This document shows positions 25,395 through 33,731 of a stretch of DNA of 40,069 bases, one piece after another; position 1 is the stretch's first letter; the number at the start of each line of letters is the position of its first letter. A program made the translations under genes and the position numbers. Where the stretch lies: assembly GCA_023300125.1 (NCBI GenBank), contig JALZVY010000090.1:1-40069 (forward strand). Direction: 5' to 3'. Below the pieces are notes generated by a model. The model saw only the letters and a program-made list of their open reading frames with translations. It had not been told where the DNA came from and did no database searches. Origin of the DNA: Phycisphaera sp. (GTDB lineage Bacteria > Planctomycetota > Phycisphaerae > Phycisphaerales > Phycisphaeraceae).

Positions 25395-26414
25395 TTAACC
25401 GCCGTTGCGGACGCAGCGAAAGCCCGCGTTGGTCGTCGAAGAATCAGGCGCATTGCCGGTCCGGGCGCCCAAGCGATAGCGGTTGCAATAGGAGCGGTGG
25501 CACAAAAAACTGCCGCCTTTCTGCACCCGGCGCTGCTGACCGGCGGTATCCACCGGCACCGCGTCCACCGGCCCTGCGGGATCCACACGTGTCTCGGGCC
25601 GGGCTTGGGCATGCCACGTGGGTGAAAACCAGTCGGCGGTCCACTCCCACACGTTGCCGCACAGGTTGTGCAAGCCGTAGCCATTGGGCGTAAACGCGTC
25701 CACCGGGCAGGTGCCCGCAAACCCGTCCGCGGCGGAGTCGTGGTCTGGGAAACGCCCTTGGAAGACGTTGCAGCGGTGGCGGCCGCGCGGTTCGAGCCGA
25801 TCCCCCCACGGGAAAGTCTGCCGATCGGTGCCGCCGCGGGCGGCGAACTCCCACTGGGCCTCGGTGGGAAGCGCCCGGCCCGCCCACGATGCGTACGCCG
25901 CCGCGTCGTGCCAGCTGACATGCACCACCGGGTGGTCTTCGAGCCCCGACAACGAAGAACGCTCGCCCAAAGGGCGGTCCCACCGCGCGCCCGGCACCGC
26001 CACCCACCACGGCACCGCGGGCACCGACTGCAACCCGCGGGCAAACTTCTCGGGCAGGTGAGCCCGAAAGACATACGACCAGCCAAAGCCCTGGGCCTGG
26101 GTCACGTAGCCGGTGTCGGCGACAAAATCAGAAAACGCGGCATTGGTCACCGCGGTCGATTCGATCCAAAACGGCTTGACGGTGACCTCACGCACCGGCC
26201 CCTCACCGTCGGACGCAAAGCCCTCGGGGTCGTCGCTGCCCATCCAAAACGCACCACCACCCAAGCGCACCAAACCCTCGTCGGATGCGGCACGCGGGCC
26301 GGGCCCGGGCAGCGCGGGCACCTCAATCGCAGCATTTTGATCCGAGACAGAACGTGCTGCAGGGCCGCAACACGGGGTGCCAGAAAGTGGATCCTGTCGG
26401 GCGCGTGAACTCAT
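25395..26414 (-). CDS. Formylglycine-generating enzyme (sulfatase-activating)
   Basis: This family converts a cysteine in the CxPxR motif of sulfatases to formylglycine. The 339 residues start at the ATG at 26414. The FGE-sulfatase fold is seen from LVRLGGGAFWMGSDD (48-62) through HPVVHVSWHDAAAYASWAG, LPTEAQWEFAARGG and GNVWEWTADWF. GGSFLCHRSYCNRYR (300-314) keeps both active-site cysteines, Cys305 and Cys310, which align with Cys336 and Cys341 of human FGE, so this is probably a true FGE rather than one of the many catalytically different relatives. NAPDSSTTNAGFRC also matches. No sulfatase lies in the window. No signal peptide is evident. It is divergent from the large cyclophilin gene. Confidence 0.9.
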   Translation of the reverse strand: MSSRARQDPLSGTPCCGPAARSVSDQNAAIEVPALPGPGPRAASDEGLVRLGGGAFWMGSDDPEGFASDGEGPVREVTVKPFWIESTAVTNAAFSDFVADTGYVTQAQGFGWSYVFRAHLPEKFARGLQSVPAVPWWVAVPGARWDRPLGERSSLSGLEDHPVVHVSWHDAAAYASWAGRALPTEAQWEFAARGGTDRQTFPWGDRLEPRGRHRCNVFQGRFPDHDSAADGFAGTCPVDAFTPNGYGLHNLCGNVWEWTADWFSPTWHAQARPETRVDPAGPVDAVPVDTAGQQRRVQKGGSFLCHRSYCNRYRLGARTGNAPDSSTTNAGFRCVRNGG

Positions 26415-26521
26415 CCGCAGAGCGTAGCAAGCCCCCGGACAGTCTCGGGTACATTGGACCTTGCCTGTTTCACTTCGCTGCGGCAGGTTGCGTCTTGCCC
26501 GTCTTGATGAAGGAACCCGCT

Positions 26522-28852
26522 GTGAATATTGTTTTAGAGAAAGCCGTGCGTGCTCTGCGATCACTGCCTTGGTGCCTGTGCGCCGCGGCGTTGCTCACCT
26601 CACCCTGCTCAGCCGAACCCGCGGAGGGAGACGCCAGCACCGACCCGGCGGTGTGGCTCGAGCACGCCACCACAGAAGCCCGCACCATCACCGGACGCGG
26701 AGCCGAGCTGACCGCGGCACTGCGCGACAAAGGGCGGCTACTGGCCCAGGCCGCGGGGCTGGCAGCCGCCGCGGGCGACACCCAACGCGCCGAGCGTTGG
26801 TTCACCCTCGCCGAGCTCTGCGAGCGCGCCCTAACCCACCGCAAGGCCAATGGCCCGGTAACCGCGGCGCTGGTGGCAAGCCTGGCCCAAGCCGGCCGGT
26901 CGGACGAAGCAAGCAAGCGAATCGACACCCTGGCTGACGACGCCGACCGCATCGCCGCCCGCGCTGCGCTGGCCCAAGCCTTGGCCCAGCACACCCCAGA
27001 CGACGCCCGCGCTACCGCGCTGCGGGCCCAAGCCCAGCCCACCGACGCCGCGGCGTGGTCCGCGGCCTTCGTGGCCGCGGGCGACCTTGAGGGGCTCGCA
27101 GCGCTGGTGACCGCCGCAGACTTACAAGACAATCAACAGGCCGACCTGCTGGCGAATCTGGGCCAAGCCCAGGCCAAGGCCGGCGACCTGGCCCAAGCCC
27201 AACACCATCTCGACCACGCACTGGCGCTTCGCAGATCCCCCCCCGCGCCCACCCTCGCCCAAGCCAAAGCACTGGCCGCGATGGGCCAAATCGATGAAGC
27301 GGCCGCCGCCATCGGCAGGTTGCCCCAGCCCGCCGAACAGATCCGCGGCCTGTCCCACTTGGCCGACGCCCGCGCAGCGGCGGGCGACGCCCCGGGCGCC
27401 CTAAAAGATCTTCAGACCGCCGCAGAGTGGGTCAGGCGTTTTCCCGACGCCCCGGGCCTGCCAGACGCCGCGGGCACGTTGGCCCAGATCGCCGCACACC
27501 ACGGCCACGGCCCCGAGATCGGCGCTTGGATTCAAAACCTCACCACCCCGCGCCTGCGGGCGTCCGCGGCCTTGGGCCTGGCCCAAGGGCTCAGCACGCC
27601 GCGCCAACACACACCCACGCCACCCGCGCTGGCCGCGCTGGCCGCGACGCCAGATTCCAACACAACCCCCGATACAACCCAGGATCCAGCCCCGGATTCA
27701 GCCCAAGACCAAGGCTCAGAACCAAGCTCAGGTGCAAACACAACTGTCGCCGAATCCCCCGTCCACGCCTCGGCACCAGACCCCGCCGCGAAGCTCACCG
27801 ACACCCCATCACCCGTGGCAGACGCCGATGTAGCCATCCCTGCCAGCGGCCCAAGCGGCGAGGACGCCGACACCGCCGCGGCCAGCGCCCAGCTAAACCA
27901 AAGCGCCCGCCGTGCCATCGACCAGGCCATGGCCACCCTGCCGGGCGCCCCCATCAACTCCAGCTTGTCTGCGGACCCAGCTCCCAGCCAGGCTGAGCCT
28001 CGCCTCCACGCACCCCGCGACATCACGCAAGCCATCGAAAACCCCGCGCCCTCGCTCGCCCAAGTGCCCAAAGCCGTCGACAAGCCCACCGCCACCGAGG
28101 CACGCGACGTGATCGAGCAAGCCGCAGCCACCGAGACGCCCGCCCCCATCGAACAATTCGTAAACGGCGAGTCACCCAACGCCATCGAACAACTCACAGC
28201 CGCCGTGGCACCCGACGCCATCGAACACCCCGCCACCATCGCCGCGCCCGAAATACCTGTCATGGCCGTGCCTAACCTGCGCCGCCTGGCCAATCCCGAC
28301 GACCCGCAGTTCAACGTGCCCTGCCCGGCGGTTTACGACGCGCAGTTCACCACCACCCGCGGCTCGTTCACGCTCCGGATCCACCGCAGTTGGGCCCCTC
28401 TCGCGTCGGATCGCTTCTACCAGTTGTCCCGCGCAGGCTTCTACAACAACAACCGTTTCTACCGTGTGGTGCCCGGTTTCGTGGCCCAGTGGGGGATTCA
28501 CGGCTTTCCCAACATCGCCACGGCGTGGCGCACCGCCACGCTCCCCGACGAACCCGCGCGCGAGCGCAACCGCCGCGGCACCGTCAGCTTCGCCGCCTCG
28601 GCGGTGCCCAACACCCGCACCACCCAGGTGTTCGTCAACCTCAGCGACAACAGCTACCTCGACGACCTGGGCTTCGCGCCCTTCGGCGAGGTGGTCCAGG
28701 GCATGGACGTGGTGGAGCAGCTCTTTTCTGGCTACGGCGAGACCCCCAGCCAGCAACAGCGGCGCATCCAGCTCGACGGCAACGCGTTCTTAGACAAGAC
28801 CTACCCCAACCTGGACGGGGTGGTGGGGGTGGAGGTTAGCGGGGTGAAGTAA
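26522..28852 (+). CDS. Large exported cyclophilin with helical-repeat N-terminus
   Basis: I chose a GTG start at 26522, seven bases after AAGGA, giving 776 residues; an ATG at 26507 would add five. A signal peptide ends near [11 protein letters not shown]. Residues about 40-340 are Ala/Gln-rich helical repeats of TPR type (for example [20 protein letters not shown]). Residues about 355-590 are low-complexity, Pro/Ala/Thr-rich, with recurring (A/V)IEQ or AIEH units. The last ~175 residues form a cyclophilin-type peptidyl-prolyl isomerase, with [18 protein letters not shown] and [13 protein letters not shown]. It probably acts in periplasmic protein folding. A small cyclophilin gene follows 163 bases later. 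Confidence 0.85.
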   Translation: MNIVLEKAVRALRSLPWCLCAAALLTSPCSAEPAEGDASTDPAVWLEHATTEARTITGRGAELTAALRDKGRLLAQAAGLAAAAGDTQRAERWFTLAELCERALTHRKANGPVTAALVASLAQAGRSDEASKRIDTLADDADRIAARAALAQALAQHTPDDARATALRAQAQPTDAAAWSAAFVAAGDLEGLAALVTAADLQDNQQADLLANLGQAQAKAGDLAQAQHHLDHALALRRSPPAPTLAQAKALAAMGQIDEAAAAIGRLPQPAEQIRGLSHLADARAAAGDAPGALKDLQTAAEWVRRFPDAPGLPDAAGTLAQIAAHHGHGPEIGAWIQNLTTPRLRASAALGLAQGLSTPRQHTPTPPALAALAATPDSNTTPDTTQDPAPDSAQDQGSEPSSGANTTVAESPVHASAPDPAAKLTDTPSPVADADVAIPASGPSGEDADTAAASAQLNQSARRAIDQAMATLPGAPINSSLSADPAPSQAEPRLHAPRDITQAIENPAPSLAQVPKAVDKPTATEARDVIEQAAATETPAPIEQFVNGESPNAIEQLTAAVAPDAIEHPATIAAPEIPVMAVPNLRRLANPDDPQFNVPCPAVYDAQFTTTRGSFTLRIHRSWAPLASDRFYQLSRAGFYNNNRFYRVVPGFVAQWGIHGFPNIATAWRTATLPDEPARERNRRGTVSFAASAVPNTRTTQVFVNLSDNSYLDDLGFAPFGEVVQGMDVVEQLFSGYGETPSQQQRRIQLDGNAFLDKTYPNLDGVVGVEVSGVK

Positions 28853-28871
28853 GCATTCCGAATGCGCGACC

Positions 28872-28889
28872 CATCGCACGCAAGCGATG
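28872..28889 (+). terminator. Hairpin after large cyclophilin gene
   Basis: CATCGC (28872-28877) and GCGATG (28884-28889) form a 6 bp stem extended imperfectly by flanking GCGC and CGCG. No T run follows, so termination is uncertain. Confidence 0.3.
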
Positions 28890-28960
28890 AGGGCGCGTCA
28901 CACAGACACCGACCAAGCACATTCATGCTCCTCATTTCGGACTTGCCCCCTCCCACCCGC

Positions 28961-28966
28961 TAAACT
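28961..28966 (+). promoter_or_regulatory. Possible -10 box TAAACT
   Basis: GCTAAACTC lies about 50 bases before the TTG start of the small cyclophilin, so that gene may have its own promoter. The same hexamer precedes the genes at 7164, 31995 and 37318. Confidence 0.35.
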
Positions 28967-29015
28967 CAGCTTTCCCTCCCCTTTCCCGCCAGAACCCTCA
29001 GCCCCGGAGAATCCC

Positions 29016-29450
29016 TTGACCACCGCCACCTTCGACACCAGCCGCGGCACCATCCGCGTTGAACTCTTTGCCAACGACTGCCCCGACACCGCCGGCAACT
29101 TCATCAAACTGGCCAAAGAGGGGTTCTACGACGGTCTGGTGTTTCACCGGGTCATCCCAGACTTCATGATCCAAGGCGGCTGCCCCGACGGAAACGGCCG
29201 TGGAGGCCCTGGGTACAAGTTTGACGACGAAAAAAGCGCGTTGGCCAAGCCCCACGACGGCCCGGGCATCCTGTCCATGGCCAACGCCGGCCCCAACACC
29301 AACGGCAGCCAGTTCTTCATCACCCACCTCGCCACGCCCCACCTGGACGGCAAACACGGCGTGTTCGGGAAGGTGCTGGAAGGCCAAGACGTGGTGAACA
29401 GCGTGGAGCAGGGCGACACCATCAAAACTCTAACCATCAACGAGGGTTAA
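29016..29450 (+). CDS. ppiB: Cytoplasmic cyclophilin, peptidyl-prolyl isomerase
   Basis: This 144-residue enzyme isomerises prolyl peptide bonds. It starts at a TTG at 29016, set by GGAG six bases upstream; the upstream frame to 28887 is not coding-like. The single domain shows [19 protein letters not shown] (residues about 43-61), [20 protein letters not shown] and [18 protein letters not shown], the usual cyclophilin signatures with the catalytic Arg in FHR. There is no signal peptide, unlike its large neighbour. Confidence 0.93.
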   Translation: MTTATFDTSRGTIRVELFANDCPDTAGNFIKLAKEGFYDGLVFHRVIPDFMIQGGCPDGNGRGGPGYKFDDEKSALAKPHDGPGILSMANAGPNTNGSQFFITHLATPHLDGKHGVFGKVLEGQDVVNSVEQGDTIKTLTINEG

Positions 29451-29483
29451 AACGGGGTGTTTAATCGGAAAACTCCACCTTCA

Positions 29484-29502
29484 AGTGGGGTAAACCCCCA
29501 CT
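29484..29502 (+). terminator. Hairpin after ppiB
   Basis: AGTGGGG (29484-29490) and CCCCACT (29496-29502) form a perfect 7 bp stem around TAAAC, followed by AGCTTTAA. The short T run makes termination plausible but not certain. Confidence 0.45.
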
Positions 29503-29547
29503 AGCTTTAACCAGCCCTCACGCCCTCAGAAGCGGGGGACGATAGCA

Positions 29548-29575
29548 GTGGGGCGGCTCCTACGAGCCGCCCCAC
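29548..29575 (+). repeat. Perfect 12 bp palindrome before HD-GYP start
   Basis: GTGGGGCGGCTC (29548-29559) and GAGCCGCCCCAC (29564-29575) flank CTAC. The stem ends five bases before the ATG at 29581, where a ribosome binding site would normally be. It may be a REP-like dispersed palindrome or a translation-controlling hairpin. Confidence 0.6.
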
Positions 29576-29580
29576 CTGTT

Positions 29581-30741
29581 ATGGATTCAACCGACATCGA
29601 TGTCCGCTCACTGGCGATCGGCCAGCCTCTGCCGCACGACCTGACCGGTCCTGACGGCCTGTTATTGCTGCGTGGCGGGGTCAATGTCACCCGCACCTTC
29701 GTCGACAAGCTGCTGCAACGCGGCGTGAGCACCGTTCAGTCGACAAACGCCCCAGGCTCTACCGAAACCCGTGCCGAGCCCGAGCTCAACTACAAGCCCA
29801 CCACGGTGCCCCAGCTCAGCGCCGATGAGATTTTTGACCGCCTGCCCTCCGCCACGGCCACGTACCAAGAAGCCGTAACCATCTTCAAGGGTTTCTCCCA
29901 GGACCTGATCGAGGGGCGCGCCAAAGACGCCGGGCCGGCGTACGACTTGGTGGCCGGCTTCGACCAATTTTTGCAAGCCGACGCCGTGCTGCTCTCGCTG
30001 GTGGTCCAACTACGCCGCGAAGGCGGCAACGACCTGCTTCGTCACACCCTCAAGACCTGCATGCTCAGCATGGTGCTCGCTCAGCACGTGGGCTTTAGCC
30101 AAGAAGCCCAGGCCGACGCGGGCGTGGCCGCGCTGCTGCACGACCTGGGCATGGCCAAGCTCCGTCGCCCGGTGCACAAAAAACCTGGCCTGCTCACCAC
30201 GTCCGAACGCGAGATGGTCCAAACCCACCCCGAGCTGACCCTGCAAATCATCGGCGGGGTGCGTGGACTCAGCCAACAGGTCAAACACGCGGCCTATCAA
30301 GTTCACGAGCGACGCGACGGCCGGGGCTACCCCCGGGCCCGCAACCCCATGTTCGTGTCGCCCGCCGCCAAGGTCATCGCCGTGGCCGACGCCTTCGCCG
30401 CCCTCACCGCCGACCGCCCCTGGCGCAAGGCCTACAGCGGCCACAACGCGATGAAGGTGCTCCTCACCGACACCGGCGCCGGCAAGTTCGACCGCGCCGC
30501 CGCCAAAGGCCTACTCGACGCCATGTCCATGTTCCCCGTGGGCACACGCGTCGCGCTCTCAGACGACCGAGACGCCCAGGTCCTCCGCGGCGTCCCCGGA
30601 GCCAACGTGCAGCCCATCGTCGTCGCCCTCAAAATGGACGGCACCCCGGGCCGGCGCGAAATCGACCTCTCGCAGCCCGGCCAACCCAAGGTCATCGCGG
30701 TTCACCCCGACCCGGTGGAACCCGCAGCCGACGCGGCCTGA
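29581..30741 (+). CDS. HD-GYP domain phosphodiesterase
   Basis: This 386-residue protein probably hydrolyses cyclic-di-GMP. Its HD-GYP domain spans about residues 145-320, with LLHDLGM (HD at 187-188), His216 in THPELT, VHERRDGRGYP (HE at 242-243, GYP at 249-251) and Asp270 in VIAVADAFAALTADRPWR. The N-terminal ~130 residues (VRSLAIGQPLPHDL, GLLLLRGGVNV) form the small domain often found before HD-GYP in proteins without a receiver domain. A C-terminal tail of ~65 residues follows. The ATG at 29581 was preferred to a GTG at 29548 that lies inside the palindrome. No signal peptide is seen. Its last 40 bases overlap the convergent oxidoreductase gene. Confidence 0.88.
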   Translation: MDSTDIDVRSLAIGQPLPHDLTGPDGLLLLRGGVNVTRTFVDKLLQRGVSTVQSTNAPGSTETRAEPELNYKPTTVPQLSADEIFDRLPSATATYQEAVTIFKGFSQDLIEGRAKDAGPAYDLVAGFDQFLQADAVLLSLVVQLRREGGNDLLRHTLKTCMLSMVLAQHVGFSQEAQADAGVAALLHDLGMAKLRRPVHKKPGLLTTSEREMVQTHPELTLQIIGGVRGLSQQVKHAAYQVHERRDGRGYPRARNPMFVSPAAKVIAVADAFAALTADRPWRKAYSGHNAMKVLLTDTGAGKFDRAAAKGLLDAMSMFPVGTRVALSDDRDAQVLRGVPGANVQPIVVALKMDGTPGRREIDLSQPGQPKVIAVHPDPVEPAADAA

Positions 30742-31778
30742 GCGGTCACATCCAGAGCAATCCGGGTGGCGGTTAACGCCTCTTGAGCCGTCGCCAAGTG
30801 CCCCGGGTCGCCGGTTTCCAGCAGCCGGGCCCAGGCCTGATGCATCGCATCAAAGTCTTTTTCTTGGTGATACCCCAGATGCGTGATGCCCGAGGCGTTG
30901 CGCAGCTCAAAGCGCCCCGGGTTGCGGTCATAGACAATCACACCCTCGGAGCCGATCAACTCGTACTTAAACGAGCTGTCCGCCTCAGACGCGGTGTGCC
31001 CGTAGCCGTAGCTCATCTCCACCGCCGTATGGGCACACCGCCCCTGGGGCCCGGAGCCCGGTGACGGAGCGTGGGTCAGGTGGGCCCAAATGTGTGCCGG
31101 GCAGTGGTAATCCGCATCCGTGTCGGTCCAGGCCCCGTGCCCGGTCCACGCCTGAACCGGGCGGCCCAGCCACCACGCCGCCAAGTCGATCTGATGGGTC
31201 CCGCAATCCACCATCGGTCCGCCCTCGCGCATCCGCCCGTCGCGGTAAGGCGCCACGCCCTGCTGCGGATCGCGGTGGTTGTAACGCCCGTGGCAGTCCC
31301 AGTTGTAGATCAGCCGCAGCGCCCCCACTTCGCCGATCGCCCCGGCCTCCACCAGCCGCTTGATCTCCAGCGCCGCGGCGCTAAAGCGGTAACAAAACGC
31401 GACATGCAGCGACGCCCCGGCAGCCGCCATGGCGTCGATCATCGCCAGGCCCTGAGTGTCATCCATCGCCAAGGGCTTTTCGCACAGCACCGGCAGCCCG
31501 CGGGCGGCGCACGCCATCACGTTCTCCGCGTGGGCGGGCGCCGACGAGGCCACCAGCACCGCATCCAGCCCGGCCCCGTCGACCCCGGCAAAAAAGACCT
31601 CTGGGTCACCCGTGGCCACCGGCACCCCAAAACGCTTGGCCGCCGCGTCGCGCCCAGCCGCATCAGGGTCAAACAAGGCCTGCACCTCCACCCCCGGCGT
31701 GCGCTCCAGCGCCGGCAAGTGCCCATAGTCCGCCACCACCCCGCAGCCCATTACGCCAATCTTCCGTGCCATGGTCAT
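30702..31778 (-). CDS. Gfo/Idh/MocA-family NAD(P)-dependent oxidoreductase
   Basis: This family oxidises or reduces sugars, inositols and related compounds. The 358 residues open with a Rossmann motif GVMGCGVVADYGH (residues 8-20). CEKPLAMD (99-106) holds the EKP motif, and GGPMVDCGTHQIDLAAWW (186-203) gives the catalytic Asp/His pattern. The C-terminal half is the usual alpha/beta domain. There is no twin-arginine signal, so it should be cytoplasmic. It is divergent from ompH and convergent with the HD-GYP gene, with a 40-base overlap of 3' ends. Substrate unknown. Closeness to lipid A genes might suggest an amino-sugar dehydrogenase such as GnnA, but no aminotransferase partner lies nearby. 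Confidence 0.88.
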   Translation of the reverse strand: MTMARKIGVMGCGVVADYGHLPALERTPGVEVQALFDPDAAGRDAAAKRFGVPVATGDPEVFFAGVDGAGLDAVLVASSAPAHAENVMACAARGLPVLCEKPLAMDDTQGLAMIDAMAAAGASLHVAFCYRFSAAALEIKRLVEAGAIGEVGALRLIYNWDCHGRYNHRDPQQGVAPYRDGRMREGGPMVDCGTHQIDLAAWWLGRPVQAWTGHGAWTDTDADYHCPAHIWAHLTHAPSPGSGPQGRCAHTAVEMSYGYGHTASEADSSFKYELIGSEGVIVYDRNPGRFELRNASGITHLGYHQEKDFDAMHQAWARLLETGDPGHLATAQEALTATRIALDVTAQAASAAGSTGSG

Positions 31779-31917
31779 CTCATTTCCATCCGTTCAACAG
31801 GCATCGCACGCGGTGGGTCCGCCCTGCGCCGCACCCTATCGGCTCACACCCCCATGTGGGCACCCAGGGGCCTGGTCCGGGCTGTCCCGACATCCGCCAG
31901 CCCCGCTCACCGGGAGC

Positions 31918-31923
31918 TAAACT
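31918..31923 (+). promoter_or_regulatory. Possible -10 box TAAACT
   Basis: GCTAAACTG lies about 72 bases before the GTG start of ompH and could open the ompH-lpxD-lpxC/fabZ transcript. No -35 match is visible. Confidence 0.35.
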
Positions 31924-31994
31924 GAGGCCGCGGCGCTTGCCGCACCATCTTGCAAGCCTACCCTCGCCCCATCCTCAACACCGGGAGCCCCGTC

Positions 31995-32594
31995 GTGAAC
32001 CAGCGTTTTGCCATCCTTGCCCTCTCTGCCACCCTCACCCTGGGGCTCTACGCCGCGGCCCGGGGCCAGTCGGGAGCCATCACCGCCCCCGCCACGGCCA
32101 CCGCCACAGTCGACTTCAACCGCGTGCTTCGCGAGTGCAAGCAGCAAGCCAGCCTGCTGGCGGACAACTCGACCAAGAGCCAAGAACTCAACAAAGAAAA
32201 CACCGCCCGCACCCAAGAAATCCAGCGGCTGCAAGCCGAGATGGACCCCCTGCAGCCCGGCGGCAGCGCCTGGCAAGACAAAGCCCGCCTCGTGCGCCAA
32301 AAACAACTGGAGCTCGAAGTGTGGGGCAAGCTCGCCCAGCAAGACAACCAGCTGACCCGAGCCCGCCAGCTCGCCAAGCTCTACACCGCCATCAACAACG
32401 CCACCGCCGCGGTCGCCGCCGAGCAAGGCTACGACCTGGTCGTCATGGCCGAGCCCCTGCCCGACCTGCTGTCGGTCAACGTGCAACGCCTCGAAGCCGT
32501 CATGCAAACCCGCAAAGTCATCTACACCGGCGCCAACACCGACATCACCGGCGCCGTGCTGCAACGCGTCGACACCGACTACGCCGGCCGCTGA
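31995..32594 (+). CDS. OmpH/Skp-family periplasmic chaperone
   Basis: Skp-like chaperones hold unfolded outer membrane proteins in the periplasm. This 199-residue protein starts at GTG 31995, about seven bases after GGGAG. A signal peptide runs to about AAARGQSG. TVDFNRVLRECKQQASLL is followed by a long charged, coiled-coil-like middle (about 60-140), then AAVAAEQGYDLVVMAE and DITGAVLQRVD, the typical family end. It precedes lpxD by 35 bases, an order common in Gram-negative genomes (skp/ompH-lpxD). BamA is not in the window. Confidence 0.85.
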   Translation: MNQRFAILALSATLTLGLYAAARGQSGAITAPATATATVDFNRVLRECKQQASLLADNSTKSQELNKENTARTQEIQRLQAEMDPLQPGGSAWQDKARLVRQKQLELEVWGKLAQQDNQLTRARQLAKLYTAINNATAAVAAEQGYDLVVMAEPLPDLLSVNVQRLEAVMQTRKVIYTGANTDITGAVLQRVDTDYAGR

Positions 32595-32629
32595 ACACTG
32601 AACGCTTGCCCCTTGCCCCCTCAAAAAAC

Positions 32630-33673
32630 GTGCAAACACCCTTGACCCCCGACGACGTCGCCCACTGGGTTGGCGGCCGTGTTGCCGGCGACGGCAGCCT
32701 GGCCCTAACCGGCGTGGCCCATATTCAAGACGCAGCGCCTGGCGAGCTCACCTTTATCGGCGACCAAGCCCACGCCAACCACTGGGCCGACAGCCGCGCC
32801 AGTGCCGCAGTTGCCGGCTCAGACCTAGGCCTTGAGCCCGGCCAAGGCCGTAGCCTCATCCTTGTGGACGACGCAGACCTGGCCATGGCCGCCGTGCTGG
32901 GGCGACTGGCCCCGCCGCCAGTGGCTCCGCCCCCGGGCCATCACCCCACCGCGGTCATCGCCCACGACGCCCAGGTGTCCCCCGACGCCACCATCGGCCC
33001 GTTTTGCGTCATCGGCCCCCGAGCGCAAGTGGGCGCCGGCGTGGTGCTACACGCCCATGTCACCATTCTCGACGACGCCGTCATCGGCGACGAATCCGTA
33101 CTCTGGCCCTGCGTTGTGGTCCGCGAACGCTGCGTGGTGGGGCGGCGCTGCGTGCTTGAACCCCACGTCGTCCTGGGCGCCGACGGCTTTGGCTACCGAG
33201 CCGACACCACCGGCGCCACCCCGCGGATCGTCAAAGTGCCGCATCTGGGCAACGTGATCTTGGGCGACGACGTCGAACTGGGCGCCAGCACCGCAATCGA
33301 CCGCGGCAAGTTCGGCGCCACCACCGTGGGCGACGGCAGCAAAATCGACAACCACTGCCAGATCGGCCACAACTGCCGCATCGGACGCATGGTCATGATC
33401 TCAGGCTGCACCGCCATGGGCGGGTCAGTCACCCTCTGCGACGGCGTTCAAGTCGGCGGAGCCACCCGCTTCACCGACCACCTCACCGTGGGCGCCGGCA
33501 CCCAAATCGGCGGCGCCTCCGCCGTGCTCAGCGACGTGCCGCCGGGCGTTCGGTGGTCGGGCTACCCCGCCCAAGACAACCGAGACGCCTTCCGCCAATT
33601 GGGGGCCGTGCGGCAACTGCCAGCGCTACTCAAAAAATTCCGCCCGCTGCTGCGTCAGATCGAAACCGACTAG
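32630..33673 (+). CDS. lpxD: UDP-3-O-acylglucosamine N-acyltransferase
   Basis: LpxD adds the second acyl chain to UDP-3-O-acylglucosamine in lipid A synthesis. From GTG 32630 it has 347 residues; a TTG at 32606 is an alternative, and neither has a clear ribosome binding site. The N-terminal uridine-binding domain (GVAHIQDAAPGELTFIGD, 28-45) is followed by hexapeptide repeats of a left-handed beta helix from about residue 107. Key signatures are VLGADGFGYR (181-190) and DNHCQIGHNCRIG (240-252), the latter with the catalytic His247. GYPAQDNRDAFRQL is a typical C-terminal stretch. It belongs to the ompH-lpxD-lpxC/fabZ series. Confidence 0.95.
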   Translation: MQTPLTPDDVAHWVGGRVAGDGSLALTGVAHIQDAAPGELTFIGDQAHANHWADSRASAAVAGSDLGLEPGQGRSLILVDDADLAMAAVLGRLAPPPVAPPPGHHPTAVIAHDAQVSPDATIGPFCVIGPRAQVGAGVVLHAHVTILDDAVIGDESVLWPCVVVRERCVVGRRCVLEPHVVLGADGFGYRADTTGATPRIVKVPHLGNVILGDDVELGASTAIDRGKFGATTVGDGSKIDNHCQIGHNCRIGRMVMISGCTAMGGSVTLCDGVQVGGATRFTDHLTVGAGTQIGGASAVLSDVPPGVRWSGYPAQDNRDAFRQLGAVRQLPALLKKFRPLLRQIETD

Positions 33674-33731
33674 CACCGCGTTACCACTCTTCGCCTCCTC
33701 GTCCCCTCGCCACCGCCGTCTGTGCCCACCG

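Noticed and set aside
30702..31778. GnnA of the 3-amino-sugar lipid A pathway
   Set aside because: No GnnB-like aminotransferase lies nearby and the gene faces away from the lpx genes.
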